NCBI RefSeq assembly: GCF_964204645.1
Contig: NC_134034.1
Coordinates: 8,551,414-8,615,413, forward strand
From: Tubulanus polymorphus
Lineage: Eukaryota; Nemertea; Palaeonemertea; Tubulaniformes; Tubulanidae
Reading direction: 5' to 3'
Length of the DNA: 64,000 bases
This document shows, piece after piece, positions 11,519-21,525 of the stretch (position 1 is the first letter of the stretch; every line of letters begins with the position of its first letter). The notes under the pieces are model-generated. The model was not told where the DNA came from. It made no database searches and saw nothing but the letters and a program-made list of their open reading frames with translations. The position numbers and the translations under genes are program-made.

Positions 11519-13099
11519 CTAGATTCTGGAAAGAGCGTCGGCTATCACATTATTCTTGCCACGAATATGATAAATCTCAAGATTGTATTCCTGTAACATA
11601 AGACTCCATTTCATCAATCTTTTATTACGGTTACACATTGACTTCAGAAATGTTAACGGGTTGTGGTCCGTAAACACGAGTAGTGGAAACTTTCTCATGG
11701 ATGTATACACATTAAAATGTTCAAGAGCGAGTATAAGTGACAAACATTCTTTCTCGATTGTCGAATAATTCAATTGTGCACCAGCAAACTTCTTAGAATA
11801 ATAACATACCGGGTGCTCAATACCGTTTTCATCAGTTTGAACTAATACCGCACCCGCGCCAATGTCCGAAGCATCCACAACTAATTTAAATTGTTTGCCG
11901 AAATCAGGTGCTAATAAGACAGGACTACAAGTTAACAAACTCTTCACAGATTCAAAAGCAATCTGACACTCTTTGGACCAGAACAATTTAACGTCTTTCT
12001 TCAGTAAATTCGTTAATGGTTGAACTACTGAAGAAAAGTTTCTGCAGAACTTTCTGTAATATCCAGCCATTCCAAGAAATCTCATGATACTTTTTTTATC
12101 TATAGGAACCGGATAATCAATAATAGTTTGAATTTTAGCTGAAATTGGTTTGACATGTCCTTGACCAACTACGTGACCCAAGTATCTAACAGTCGCTTTT
12201 CCGAATTCACTCTTAGATAGATTAATGGTGAGATTAGCAGCAGTCAGATTTTGGAACAAACCACGTAATTGTTCGAGATGTTCATTCCAATCGGTAGAAA
12301 AGACAATAATGTCGTCCAAATAGACAATGACACACACTAACCCTTTCACAACTTTATTCATTAACCTTTGGAAAGAAGCGGCCGAGTTTTTCATGCCGAA
12401 GGGCATAACCTTATACTGATACAACCCATCCGGAGTTACGAAAGCAGATATCTCTTTCGCACGGTCAGTCAGTGGAACCTGCCAGTACCCTTTATTTAGA
12501 TCAAATTTCGACACAAATTTTGCTTTGCCGATTTTGTCAATAAGATCGTCAATTCTAGGCATCGGAAAACAATCTGTTTTAGTAAGTGAATTAACTTTCC
12601 TATAATCAGTGACAAAACGCCACTTACCGCCAGGTTTAGACACAAGGATACATGGTGAGCTCCACTGACTGTCGCTAGGTTCTGCTACTCCTAATTTCAG
12701 CATTTCGATCACTTCTTCCTTCATGATTTCTGCTCTTTCAGGATTTAGACGGTAATGATGTTGTTTAACAGGACGAGAATTACCAACATCAACATCATGT
12801 TTAAGGAGATCAGTTAAACCAGGTTTTTCTGTGAACAAATGTTTATACTCAATTAGTAAATGAGTTAATTGAGCCTTTTCGTCAGATTCTAAATGCTCCA
12901 AATGACAACTAATCTTTTCAAGAAAATTATCACTAGTTACAGTTTCCTTAACATTGTTACTACCCGAACTAGAACGGTCCAAATAGTTATCAAATTCACA
13001 ACAATCATCATCAATTTCATCTAAACTATTTACAGTTTGAACACTAGAATACGATTCTGAGACTAACGGTCGGTTTAAAGCATGCAAGATTCCACTTTC
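11519..13099 (-). CDS. Gmr1-like RT-RNase H polyprotein
   Basis: Reverse transcriptase and RNase H of the Gmr1-like element, about 525 codons without a stop. The RT holds the usual series SPCILVSKPGGKWRFVTDYR, FDLNKGYWQ, the catalytic YLDDIIVFS, and the thumb/connection FLGMAGYYRKF. RNase H shows VVDASDIGAGAVL, the KECLSLILALEHF glutamate, FTDHNPL and the terminal ADALSR. The frame opens after a TGA at 13100-13102 and has no early ATG (a TTG occurs at 13087). It is +1 relative to the upstream ORF, whose stop is at 13122. Expression may need frameshifting, reinitiation or a repaired indel. Placement downstream of the integrase is the unusual point. Confidence 0.93.
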   Translation of the reverse strand, partial: ESGILHALNRPLVSESYSSVQTVNSLDEIDDDCCEFDNYLDRSSSGSNNVKETVTSDNFLEKISCHLEHLESDEKAQLTHLLIEYKHLFTEKPGLTDLLKHDVDVGNSRPVKQHHYRLNPERAEIMKEEVIEMLKLGVAEPSDSQWSSPCILVSKPGGKWRFVTDYRKVNSLTKTDCFPMPRIDDLIDKIGKAKFVSKFDLNKGYWQVPLTDRAKEISAFVTPDGLYQYKVMPFGMKNSAASFQRLMNKVVKGLVCVIVYLDDIIVFSTDWNEHLEQLRGLFQNLTAANLTINLSKSEFGKATVRYLGHVVGQGHVKPISAKIQTIIDYPVPIDKKSIMRFLGMAGYYRKFCRNFSSVVQPLTNLLKKDVKLFWSKECQIAFESVKSLLTCSPVLLAPDFGKQFKLVVDASDIGAGAVLVQTDENGIEHPVCYYSKKFAGAQLNYSTIEKECLSLILALEHFNVYTSMRKFPLLVFTDHNPLTFLKSMCNRNKRLMKWSLMLQEYNLEIYHIRGKNNVIADALSRI

Positions 13100-13121
13100 T
13101 CATTATACGGTTTAAGCATAT

Positions 13122-15719
13122 TTATATGACACAATTCCATTCTTTTCGGCGATCAGGAGTTTGTATTAGATAGTCAACATCATTTAATCGCTTTTGAACT
13201 ATGTACGGACCGTGGAATTTAGCAGTCAATGAATCGGTCCGAATAGGGAAGAGTACTAAAACTTTATCACCACAGTTGAATTTTCGATTTCTAGATTTCT
13301 TATCATACCAATGTTTCATCTGAATTTGTGCTTCTGCAAGATTTTCACGAGCACATTTCCACGCGTTATGTAGTCTAGATTTGAAATCAGATACATACTT
13401 TAATAAAGGAATATCCTTTACATCCGACAACCAATGATCTTTAAGAAGTTTTAGCACTCCTCTCACTTGATGTCCAAATACTAATTCGAAGGGCGAAAAA
13501 CCCAGAGACTCCTGTACCGACTCTCTCGTCGCAAAAAGTAATAAATGCACCCCTTCATCCCAATCCTTTCCGTTCTCATTACAATATACTCTTAACATAG
13601 ACTTTAAAGTCTGGTGAAATCTCTCAAGAGCTCCTTGTGATTCGGGGTGATAAGGACTAGACTTGCTTTGCGATATACCTAGCTGAAACATAACCTGTTG
13701 GAAAATGCCAGACATAAAATTGGATCCATTATCAGATTGTAACGATCGAGGAAGTCCAAACAATGTGAAAAACTTGACCAGAGCTTTACAAATTGAAGGT
13801 GTATCAATTTTTCTCAATGGAATAGCTTCAGGAAATCTAGTCGCTTTACACATGATAGTAAGTAAGTATTGATTACCCGATTTCGTTTTCGGTAAAGGCC
13901 CTACACAATCACAAATTATCTCTGAAAATGGTTCACCAATGGCCGGAATTGGTATTAAAGGAGCAGATGGAATTCCTGACTTCCCCTTTCCACTCACTTG
14001 ACAATCATGACAAGTTTGACAGAATTTCACTACTGAGCTTTTCAAACCAGGCCAAAAGAAATGTCTCAAAATCTTACTATACGTCTTATTGACGCCCAGA
14101 TGACCTCCTAATGGAGTTTCATGCGCAAAATGTAATATATCAGAACGATATTCAACAGGTATAACAATTTGATAAACTGTTTGCCAATCGTTATTAGCAG
14201 GCGCCGTAGGCGGTCGCCACTTACGCATCAATATACCGGACTGATAGAAATAACCAGTAGAACTATCTAGAAGTTGTTCTTTTGAATCAACAGCACTATT
14301 CATGATATTTGTCAAACTCTGATCAGACGACTGTAAAACAACCAAATTATCTTTAGACAACAAATTACAGTCAGGTATATCACAAGCAGAATTTTCAAAT
14401 ATTTTCTGAAGAAACGTTTTATCTAAATCAACTGCTAAATTTTCAGCACTATCACCAGACAATTCAGAGATTTCTGTTTCCAAAGATTTAGACCTACTAC
14501 GAGTCGTTACACAAGCAGGAAATAATCCTGGCGTTATTTCATTCAAATTCTCTGTCGCCTCGTCACAGTTTGGGATCAAGCTAACAACTGGATTTAAGTA
14601 AACCTCTCCTCCAGCAATATCATTACCAAGTAAGAATTTTATATCTTTTACCGGTATGGAAGTACAGACCCCAACAACGAAAGATCCATTAATTATTGCC
14701 GAATTTAAATGAACTTTATGTAATGGTATACTCAGAACTTCATTGCCTACACCCTTAATTAAGACATCTCTACCTGTATATGTTTTATCAGACAATGGCA
14801 ACGTATTTTCTAGAATAAGACTTTGTGATGAACCAGTATCTCTAAGCATTTTAACACTCACTGACGGAGATGAATCAATAGATACCGTACAGTCAGAAAC
14901 AAAAGGATCATACAACTTAACCGAAGTAGAATGCATTTCAGGTTTACTTTGAAATTGTAGTGTTGTAGTGAGAACGGAACCAGACTGAGGTGAAGATGTA
15001 CTATAAGTTTTCTCATTTTCACGTTTGTTTTGTAGCTTAAAGCAATTAGACATAATATGACCTTGCTTTTTACAGTAGTGACACACAATGGATTTATTTA
15101 CATCCTTTCTAACTGTAGAATTATCAACCGTTTGAACTTTAGGTTTGAATTGTTGATTTTTATTAACTTTATGAATCAATGAATATTCATCAGATGATTT
15201 AGCTGCTTCTGATAGATTATCAATTTTCCGTTCATCTAAATACGTATGTAAACTAGGAAAAATGCAACGTTTGAATTCTTCTAATAAGATAACTTGACGT
15301 AAACTTTCATAATCACGATTAACCGATTTTGAATCACACCAACGGTCGAAAAGCACCTCTTTTTCACGTGCAAACCCAACGTAAGTTTCGTTTTCATCTT
15401 TCTTTCGGTTTCGAAATTTTTGCCGATATGCTTCAGGAACTAATTCATACGCACGCAAAATTGACTGTTTAACGGTTTCATAGTTAGCACTATCTTCCGG
15501 TGACAAAGAAGAATAAGCATTTTGAGCTTTACCGACTAAAACGCTTTGCAATAAGAGTGGCCAAAATTGCTTTTGCCAATTAAGGCTTACCGCGACTTTT
15601 TCGAATAATAAAAAGTACTTATCTATTTCTTTTTCATTGAATGCAGGTACCAGACGGATGTGTTTCGTGTTTCGTAACGTCGAAGTCCGTGTCTCAATGA
15701 CGGTTGCTATTAAATTCAA
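13122..15719 (-). CDS. Gmr1-like Gag-protease-integrase polyprotein
   Basis: An open frame of about 865 codons. In order: Gag capsid region (VPAFNEKEIDKYFLLFEKVA); a CCHC zinc knuckle CHYCKKQGHIMSNC; an aspartic protease with LRDTGSSQSLI; a linker; the integrase HHCC zinc domain (H-H, CQTCHDC); the integrase core with catalytic D-D-E (ICDCVGPL, LQSDNGSNF, GALERFHQ); and a C-terminal GPY/F module (FHGPYIVQKR). All catalytic residues are present. The first codons lie in the frame next to the SAP-like N-terminal part at 15694-16011, so gag is interrupted by a single frame change around 15700. The ORF ends 35 bases before the TTG of the RT frame. Confidence 0.92.
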   Translation of the reverse strand: MNLIATVIETRTSTLRNTKHIRLVPAFNEKEIDKYFLLFEKVAVSLNWQKQFWPLLLQSVLVGKAQNAYSSLSPEDSANYETVKQSILRAYELVPEAYRQKFRNRKKDENETYVGFAREKEVLFDRWCDSKSVNRDYESLRQVILLEEFKRCIFPSLHTYLDERKIDNLSEAAKSSDEYSLIHKVNKNQQFKPKVQTVDNSTVRKDVNKSIVCHYCKKQGHIMSNCFKLQNKRENEKTYSTSSPQSGSVLTTTLQFQSKPEMHSTSVKLYDPFVSDCTVSIDSSPSVSVKMLRDTGSSQSLILENTLPLSDKTYTGRDVLIKGVGNEVLSIPLHKVHLNSAIINGSFVVGVCTSIPVKDIKFLLGNDIAGGEVYLNPVVSLIPNCDEATENLNEITPGLFPACVTTRSRSKSLETEISELSGDSAENLAVDLDKTFLQKIFENSACDIPDCNLLSKDNLVVLQSSDQSLTNIMNSAVDSKEQLLDSSTGYFYQSGILMRKWRPPTAPANNDWQTVYQIVIPVEYRSDILHFAHETPLGGHLGVNKTYSKILRHFFWPGLKSSVVKFCQTCHDCQVSGKGKSGIPSAPLIPIPAIGEPFSEIICDCVGPLPKTKSGNQYLLTIMCKATRFPEAIPLRKIDTPSICKALVKFFTLFGLPRSLQSDNGSNFMSGIFQQVMFQLGISQSKSSPYHPESQGALERFHQTLKSMLRVYCNENGKDWDEGVHLLLFATRESVQESLGFSPFELVFGHQVRGVLKLLKDHWLSDVKDIPLLKYVSDFKSRLHNAWKCARENLAEAQIQMKHWYDKKSRNRKFNCGDKVLVLFPIRTDSLTAKFHGPYIVQKRLNDVDYLIQTPDRRKEWNCVI

Positions 15720-16011
15720 GTTCTTTCAGACGCAGGTCGTACTCCAGTTCCATTTCTTTCAAACGAAGTTTCAGGCGTGTCTCGTATTGCAGTTCCAATT
15801 CACGAATCTCTGTATTTTCTGAAATAGGCTTGCATTCCGAATCTTTGAATATACCCTTCGCAACCAAATAACTGGCAATAATATGTTTAATTTCATCTTT
15901 CTTCATTGACATTTTACACGAAACATCATAATGTTCGGCAACAGACATGAGATCAGTTTTTCTGAGTCTATCCAAATATTCACTCGACGGTGACTTCAGA
16001 AATTCTTCCAC
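15694..16011 (-). CDS. Gmr1-like Gag N-terminal segment
   Basis: Start ATG at 16009-16011, about 160 bases inside the 5' LTR. Residues 10-55 form a helix-loop-helix reminiscent of SAP-like Gag N-termini (DRLRKTDLMSVAEHYDV, then KKDEIKHIIASYLVAKG). This is followed by a charged coiled-coil (ELQYETRLKLRLKEMELEYD). The frame stops at 15694, while the main Gag frame is open from 15719, so this is probably one Gag split by a single-base indel in about 25 bases of overlap. Confidence 0.75.
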   Translation of the reverse strand: MEEFLKSPSSEYLDRLRKTDLMSVAEHYDVSCKMSMKKDEIKHIIASYLVAKGIFKDSECKPISENTEIRELELQYETRLKLRLKEMELEYDLRLKELEFNSNRH

Positions 16012-16156
16012 TGACGAAATGATGAATAACTGATGAAGTCAAATAAGGCACAAAACAATAAATTTCACACGGTACCTTAATAGAAAGACGAAGACTTCAT
16101 CTGGAGTCGAGAACCAGTACTACGTATGCTAAATGATATTTGCCGACGTTCAGTAA

Positions 16157-16169
16157 GGACGAGCCCCCA
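16157..16169 (-). other. Primer binding site, tRNA-Pro type
   Basis: On the element strand TGGGGGCTCGTCC lies three bases after the 5' LTR. It matches the first 13 bases of the well-known tRNA-Pro primer site. Confidence 0.8.
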
Positions 16170-16172
16170 TTT

Positions 16173-16494
16173 TGTTACGACCAATTGAGAATCCTCTGGA
16201 AATCTTGTTGCGAATTCCTCGAAGTCAAGTATTAAAGACCAACGACTTCCACTTTTCAGATAACAGCAATTTATTTTACGTAGTACTGGTCTGGCCGTAA
16301 CTCTCGAACTGCCTGCATGTTCACAAAACCAGATACTTATATTGAAGACCGTGACTGTGAACAGACAGTACAGTTCAGTGGTTCTTAGCACACATTATAT
16401 ATAGAAGTTATACAGACAGTTTAACAGAGAAATATGAATATACAAGATAGAATACCATGGAGATTATATACATTTCACATACATGGACATAACA
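16173..16494 (-). repeat. 5' LTR of the Gmr1-like element
   Basis: 322 bp, the twin of 11038-11359, followed by the CCAAT target duplication at 16495-16499. Three mismatches in 322 bases imply a recent insertion or recent gene conversion. Confidence 0.95.
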
Positions 16495-17064
16495 CCAATA
16501 TTTACAACTCTTGATCTACATTCAGGGTAGTTCCAAATACCCATGCACCCTGATACAATAGAGAAAACAGCTTTTGTGTTCGATAGTAGGAAGTGGGAGT
16601 ATTTGCAAATGGCTCAAGGTCTGGCAGGAGCACAAGCCACCTTTTGGAGAAATATTACATATGTTCTTAGGGATCTGTTACACGATATTTGCGAGCTTTT
16701 CCTTGATGATATTATCATATTTTCCGAAGAGTCCCATATTGAACATCTACGGCTTGTGTTCCAACAGCTTAGGGAAGTAAAATTGAAGCTAAAAAGTACG
16801 AAATGTCATTTCTTCTCTAAGATCGTCAAGTATCTAGGATATCTAGTATCCGAATCGGGGGTACTTCCATGTGGCGAAAAGATAGATAAAGTTAAGAATT
16901 GTGCGGATCCCAACAACCTTAAATCATTGAGGGGATTCTTGGGGTTAACAGGGTTTTACAGATCGTTCATCAAGGATTATGCAACTATATCTAAACCCTT
17001 AACTGCACTTTTGCAGAAAGATATTAAAGTTGTGTGGTCAAAGAGTGTCAAACGGCTTTGAAAC
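16495..17064 (+). pseudogene. Gypsy-1 reverse transcriptase, C-terminal part
   Basis: The second half of the interrupted RT. The first codons after the duplication give FTTLDLHSG, the motif expected next after 11037. A stop follows shortly, then the catalytic FLDDIIIFSEESH (a leucine/phenylalanine variant of Y[VL]DD) and RGFLGLTGFYRSFIKDY. The frame is lost near 17040 at a KSVKR joint before RNase H. The split proves that Gypsy-1 is older than the Gmr1-like insertion. Confidence 0.88.
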
Positions 17065-17677
17065 GCTTAAGGCTGCTCTTCAAACTCCGCCCATTTTCAA
17101 GTTCCCAGACTTTGACAAACCATTTATTCCACAAAGTGATGCAAGTAATTTCGCATGTGGTATGGTATTGAGTCAAGTCGGTGAGGATGGGAAGGAACAC
17201 CCAATCGAGTACGCCTCAAAACAGTTTACTAAGGCAGAATTGAATTACAATACCAAACGCAAAGAATTGGCTGCTATATTATATGGAGTTCGTCATTTTC
17301 GACCATTCTTATACGGTCGACATTTCTTTATACAAACTGACCACACAAGTTTATCGTTGCTACTGTGGATGAAAAATCCTACTCCACAATTGTTGCGTAT
17401 CCTTGATGAATTATCCGAGTATGATTTTCAAATTAGACATAAATCTGGTTGCATTCATGGAAATGCCGATGGTTTGAGTGGAATGAAGTTTGAAGATCCT
17501 ATAGATGATTTTGCCGTCGTATCTGAAGTACATGTGGATTCAGTTCTCAAAGAACAAATGGAAGACAGAAATTTAGCTGACATTCTCAACTATTTGACTA
17601 GCGGTATATTACCGATTGATAACAAGGACGACGCAAGAACTGTTCTACTGTCGGCCGATCAAGAATACACTAAATGA
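17050..17677 (+). pseudogene. Gypsy-1 RNase H
   Basis: RNase H of the same element in a shifted frame. It shows QSDASNFACGMVLSQ, KRKELAAILYGVRHF, IQTDHTSLSLL and the terminal HGNADGLSG. The usual ADALSR is changed to ADGLSG. The region after 17500 leads towards the integrase. Confidence 0.85.
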
Positions 17678-17737
17678 TAAGGGTGTATTATATCATATCC
17701 CAAGGCCCCCTAAGAACCAGAATGGCGATTACTTCTT

Positions 17738-18170
17738 ATAGCTTGTTGTGCCGGAGTCACTTATATTAGACATTTTAAAGTTCATGCATGACGAGCATAT
17801 CACAGGTCATTTTGGGGTTCCTAAAACTTATGCGAGAATATACCAGAATTATTTTTGTAAGAATTTGTATAGGGATGTAAAACACTTTGTAAACAGTTGC
17901 CCTGCTTGCAACCAACGTAAGAAACCTAGTAAACCTGCACGTGCTCCAGTCCTGCCTCAGGATATCCCTGATGGACCATTTGTAAAAATTTCCGTAGATT
18001 GTGTTGGACCTATTACTAAGTCCGAAGATGGTATGACGCAAATTGTAGTTTTTGTTTGTAACTACAAACGATACTGTGAGGCATTCGCTGTTCCGGATAT
18101 CACAGCACCTACAATAGCCAATACCTTCTCTCTATTCTTGTCTCCTGGCGGGTTGTACCTTACATGAAAC
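17738..18170 (+). pseudogene. Gypsy-1 integrase, truncated
   Basis: The integrase HHCC domain (HDEHITGHFGVPKTY, then NSCPACNQRK) and the start of the catalytic core with the first aspartate (ISVDCVGPITKSEDG). Homology breaks near 18165-18170 after a frame change, before the second aspartate. The rest of the integrase and the 3' LTR are absent, so the element is truncated here. Confidence 0.85.
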
Positions 18171-18485
18171 TACAAGAAACACACAATCTAAGAATAATGG
18201 AAATGATGAAAACGATGATTGAGATATTGAATAAGTATAATTTTTCAACATACCGATGGAAAAATTCCAACTGACACATTGCATCAGATGGATATTGAAT
18301 ATTCAGATTGAAGTATAAAGCAAATAAGCCCTTAAGAGCATTCATATATTCTCGCGTTTGAAGAATGACAGTACCGTCGACACTTCACATGTACTGAACC
18401 GTGTTACCTCCCAAAGCTGGAATTTAAAAAAAAACCGATTCTGAGGCATAATCCTGAATTCAATTTCAAAATCAGAGCTCCTTTC
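18171..18485. other. No gene seen
   Basis: About 300 bases between the broken Gypsy-1 integrase and the minus-strand relic. Only short interrupted frames; no repeat ends recognised. Confidence 0.5.
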
Positions 18486-19012
18486 TCACTTACTTAGCTG
18501 GATTATCAATGGATTGGCTGAGAGTGTTTCGTCAAAGTCTTCTGCTATCGCGTGTACTTTCCTGATTACACTGGTGACTTTTTCTTTGAATGCCATTGCG
18601 AGTAAAGGTAGTGCAGAATGAATTCCATCAAATTCAAAATCATTGATACCATTGACATAAGTTTTCTTTAGATACGCATACAAAGACCTACTCCTTGCGA
18701 GTACGTTTTCTTCCATGTTTTTGAAGTCAACACGTGTAATGTATTTGCAATATTTAAAAAATAGGGAAGTTCAAACAAATGTGGCCATTTGCATTTCAAA
18801 GCTGTAGTTGGCATGCTAACCTTGATATCAGCTTTTATAAGGTCAAAAGATTCAGTTATTAGTTGTTCTACGACGTTTGAAATTTTTTCTCCATCATTGT
18901 AGAGATGAGATAGTTTTAGTCGCTTTTCATCGACGATAACATGACTTTCCAGTGGTTCGCGTTTTCGTTTAGAACAAGAACTACGGTTTTCGTTATCACG
19001 ATGATTTTCCAA
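18486..19012 (-). pseudogene. Transposon-associated ORF, family not named
   Basis: Two overlapping minus-strand frames (19012-18668 and 18716-18486) read as one protein with a single frame change around 18700. It has a basic patch (CSKRKREPLE), a WPHLFELPYFL motif and a helical C-terminus ending in a stop at 18486. The WP-LF pattern recalls uncharacterised, multiply repeated animal proteins found with DNA transposons. It lies downstream of, and on the same strand as, the transposase-like relic at 19983-21187, so the two may be parts of one element. Confidence 0.4.
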
Positions 19013-19683
19013 TGACCTTATTTTGCTCTCTTGTCCGTCAGAAATAAGTTGGTCTCCTAAGAAGAGGGAAAATGCCTTGTCATATTTTGCAACTAGCTGC
19101 GCAGCAATTTTTTTTAAATCTTTCCTCCCAGGCTTCTCGTCGTTTTTTTCTGGTTTTAAGATCGTCCCATAAAATTCGCATCAGATGAGAACGATCTCTC
19201 GATGACGGTCTCGCCCCGGCAGCTAGTATTGTGATGCCTTGGGGTATCTTGTGCCAGGGAATCGTGTATAGTGATTATCTTCACATGTAGGTTCTTGAAC
19301 AGCGTATCACTCGTTGAAGCCAGGGATATAGAGCAACTGGGATCCTGGTACTCTACAATGAAAATATGAGATGAAATAACTTCTTAATCAATCATTTTTC
19401 ATCTTTGACCGATAAGACTTATTAAATCTGAATGAATAATCCATCAAATAGATGGAATTCTTTTTCAACTTGCCTAATAGTCCGAGTTTACTATTCATCG
19501 TGCAGAACTGAAAAACATCCTCGTCTAGTTCTACTTCTTCGTCTACCAGACATATTTACACATCTTCTGAATGGATCCGAACTTTCTTAGCAACTAGCAA
19601 AATATTCATAGGAAATGATTGAATACTTTCATTTCAAAATAAATACCACATTATTTTTGTATAGCTACAAAAATAGCTTTATA

Positions 19684-19800
19684 AACTTACCATTAACAAC
19701 AAATTCACCATAACAGGTACCCCGTCTAACCGCAATAGTCCTTTCCTTTACCATCAATTTTAGGAAATCTCCATTCGCTAATGCACTGCATACGACCTAA
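19684..19800 (-). pseudogene. Possible internal exon of the same relic
   Basis: On the minus strand TTTTAG precedes an open stretch ending in GTTAATG before GTAAGTTT, so both splice signals are present. The open codons (NGDFLKLMVKERTIAVRRG) are protein-like. A further exon-like stretch, ending at a GGTACG donor, lies at about 19870-19980. Confidence 0.4.
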
Positions 19801-19982
19801 AAGTCAAAATATACAATACACTACTTGTTTTAAGAAGAATTGAGCTCAGAACATTCATGATGGACGTACCCGCACATCTTCCGTTTTGGCAGTCTTTGAA
19901 TCATTTTTATCCTCTGTCCAATATGTGTACGTATAGTTTGTATCGAATGGTTCGCCAAATGGCAAAGTCCAAAATATAATTC

Positions 19983-21187
19983 CTAGTACATGTATGTAGA
20001 CACCGCATGCTTCAATGTAACCACTTCTGTATCACCAGACATTATGTAAGAAGGTAGTGTGTGATAATCCAACAAACCATCAATTCTTACACAGCTGAGC
20101 TTATCGGTTGAGTCTAGTTTGTGTACCCCGAATCGACGAATGTAAATGGTGTTTGTTTTCTTAACAATACAATAGGGTTCATTATTTTCTTTTACGAGCA
20201 AAAGAATGATTTTTCCAAGCACAATACCTTTCTCCGATGACGATTCCAAAACTACATACATGTCATGTTTGTATAAGGTGTTATTATATATAATTTCATT
20301 GCTAACAGAGCATATGCTTGTATTTGGTATCTTCAATCGAACACATTGCACAATTTCCCGACTATACAATGTTTCTGAAAAAGCTACAGTTTTCTCATAG
20401 GTTAAGGCCTGGCCAAACAAATTGCTTGCAGAATAGTAGGATTGCAGAAATTGGTGTTTCTCAGATAATGTCAGCAAAATATTCTTAAAATTCAGTGCAC
20501 GCCGAGCAACTTTTTTGAAATATGAGTGCTTCGACTCCATGGGAATTGTCTACACTCGAATTAACGGTCCAAACTGAAGCGTCAACGTGGTGTTATGCGA
20601 TAAGAAGTGGTGTTTTGGTTTAATTCGACTTTCAGCAAAGTATTGTATTCTTAATTCGATGTAATCACGAATTAGTGTATCCATTATATCAATCATATCA
20701 TGGTTTAGGCAAGGAGCACATATAATTTCAACAACCTCCTTCAACGAAATGAACAGTTGCCAAATTTTGTCTGTCCAATCAATTATAGAACTTTCTAAGA
20801 TAATGGGTAAATGGCGCAAAAGCACCCAATTTTGGATTGCACCTCCTGATATCTTAAGACCTTCCTTTTTATTCCATGATATTGCTGGACGGTCAAGCGC
20901 ATCGTTGCCCTTTATTTAAAGCTTTTAATTTTTCTTAACAAATCTACAACTTTAAACCATTTTTTCTTGACGAGATCTAAAATCAATTTAAGGTCATAAA
21001 CGATAATGCCTTCAAATACGTCGTGCGCCAGACATGGACGAAGACCAGGGTTACAAACATGATAATATTCTAGACTATTCAAAACAGAATTCACTTTAAT
21101 TCCCTGGTGAAAGACCAAATCTCCATCCTTCAATATTTCAACGGAGGCATTATAATTAGCAGACGTTCTTTCTGGTCTTTTTGTCAT
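19983..21187 (-). pseudogene. CACTA/EnSpm-like transposase relic
   Basis: Three collinear minus-strand frames (21187-20912, 20825-20550, 20540-19983) join with single-base frame changes. Recognisable blocks in order: PGLRPCLAHDVFEGIIVYDL, then SRIKPKHHFLSH...QFGPLIRV, then SKHSYFKKVARRALNFKNIL and LSEKHQF. This PKHHFL/H, FGPL, E/S-K-H-x-x-FK, NFKN series is the C-terminal signature of CACTA (EnSpm) type transposases in animals as I recall it. The 5' side is cut at about 21185 where a BEL/Pao fragment begins. No TIRs were found, so the element is incomplete. Confidence 0.5.
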
Positions 21188-21525
21188 ACTTCAGGATGAC
21201 GTTCATGCGGTTCAGGATGTACAAAGTTGGTATCACTGCTGACGTTGAAAAAGCCTCCTTACAGGTTGCTTTAGATGAATCCCAGAGAGATGTGACACGA
21301 TTTTTTTGGTTGAAAGACCCACAGATACATGATTTAGAAGATAACATACAGTGTTATAGATTCTGTCGTGTCCCTTTGGGGGTTATATCAAGTTCGTTTA
21401 TCCTGGCAGTCGTGATTGATCATCACATGAAAATGGTTAACAGTGAGATGTCTAAGAAGATAAGAGAAAATATGTATGTCGATAACTTGGTAACAGGAGC
21501 TGATAACATAGATGACGCACGGCTC
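21181..21525 (+). pseudogene. BEL/Pao reverse transcriptase fragment
   Basis: About 115 codons of a BEL/Pao-type RT core: ITADVEKASLQVALDESQRD, FFWLKD, YRFCRVPLGVISSSFIL and the active-site block MYVDNLVTGADN. The fingers and thumb are absent. The active-site box reads YVDN where YVDD is the textbook form. The fragment begins and ends abruptly between two minus-strand transposon genes, so both borders are breakpoints. Confidence 0.8.

Larger units (their letters stand above)
11038..16494 (-). mobile_element. Complete Gmr1-like LTR retrotransposon
   Basis: A 5,457 bp element on the minus strand, inserted in the RT of Gypsy-1. It has two 322 bp LTRs that differ at three positions, TG...CA ends, and a CCAAT target duplication at 11033-11037 and 16495-16499. 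A primer binding site and a purine tract lie at the expected places. The domain order 5'-gag-PR-INT / RT-RH-3' has the integrase before the reverse transcriptase. This is the Ty1/copia order in an element whose RT is Ty3/gypsy-like, the hallmark of the Gmr1-like group first described from deuterostomes. With all domains present and young LTRs it is the most recently active element in the window, although gag carries one frameshift. Confidence 0.92.
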
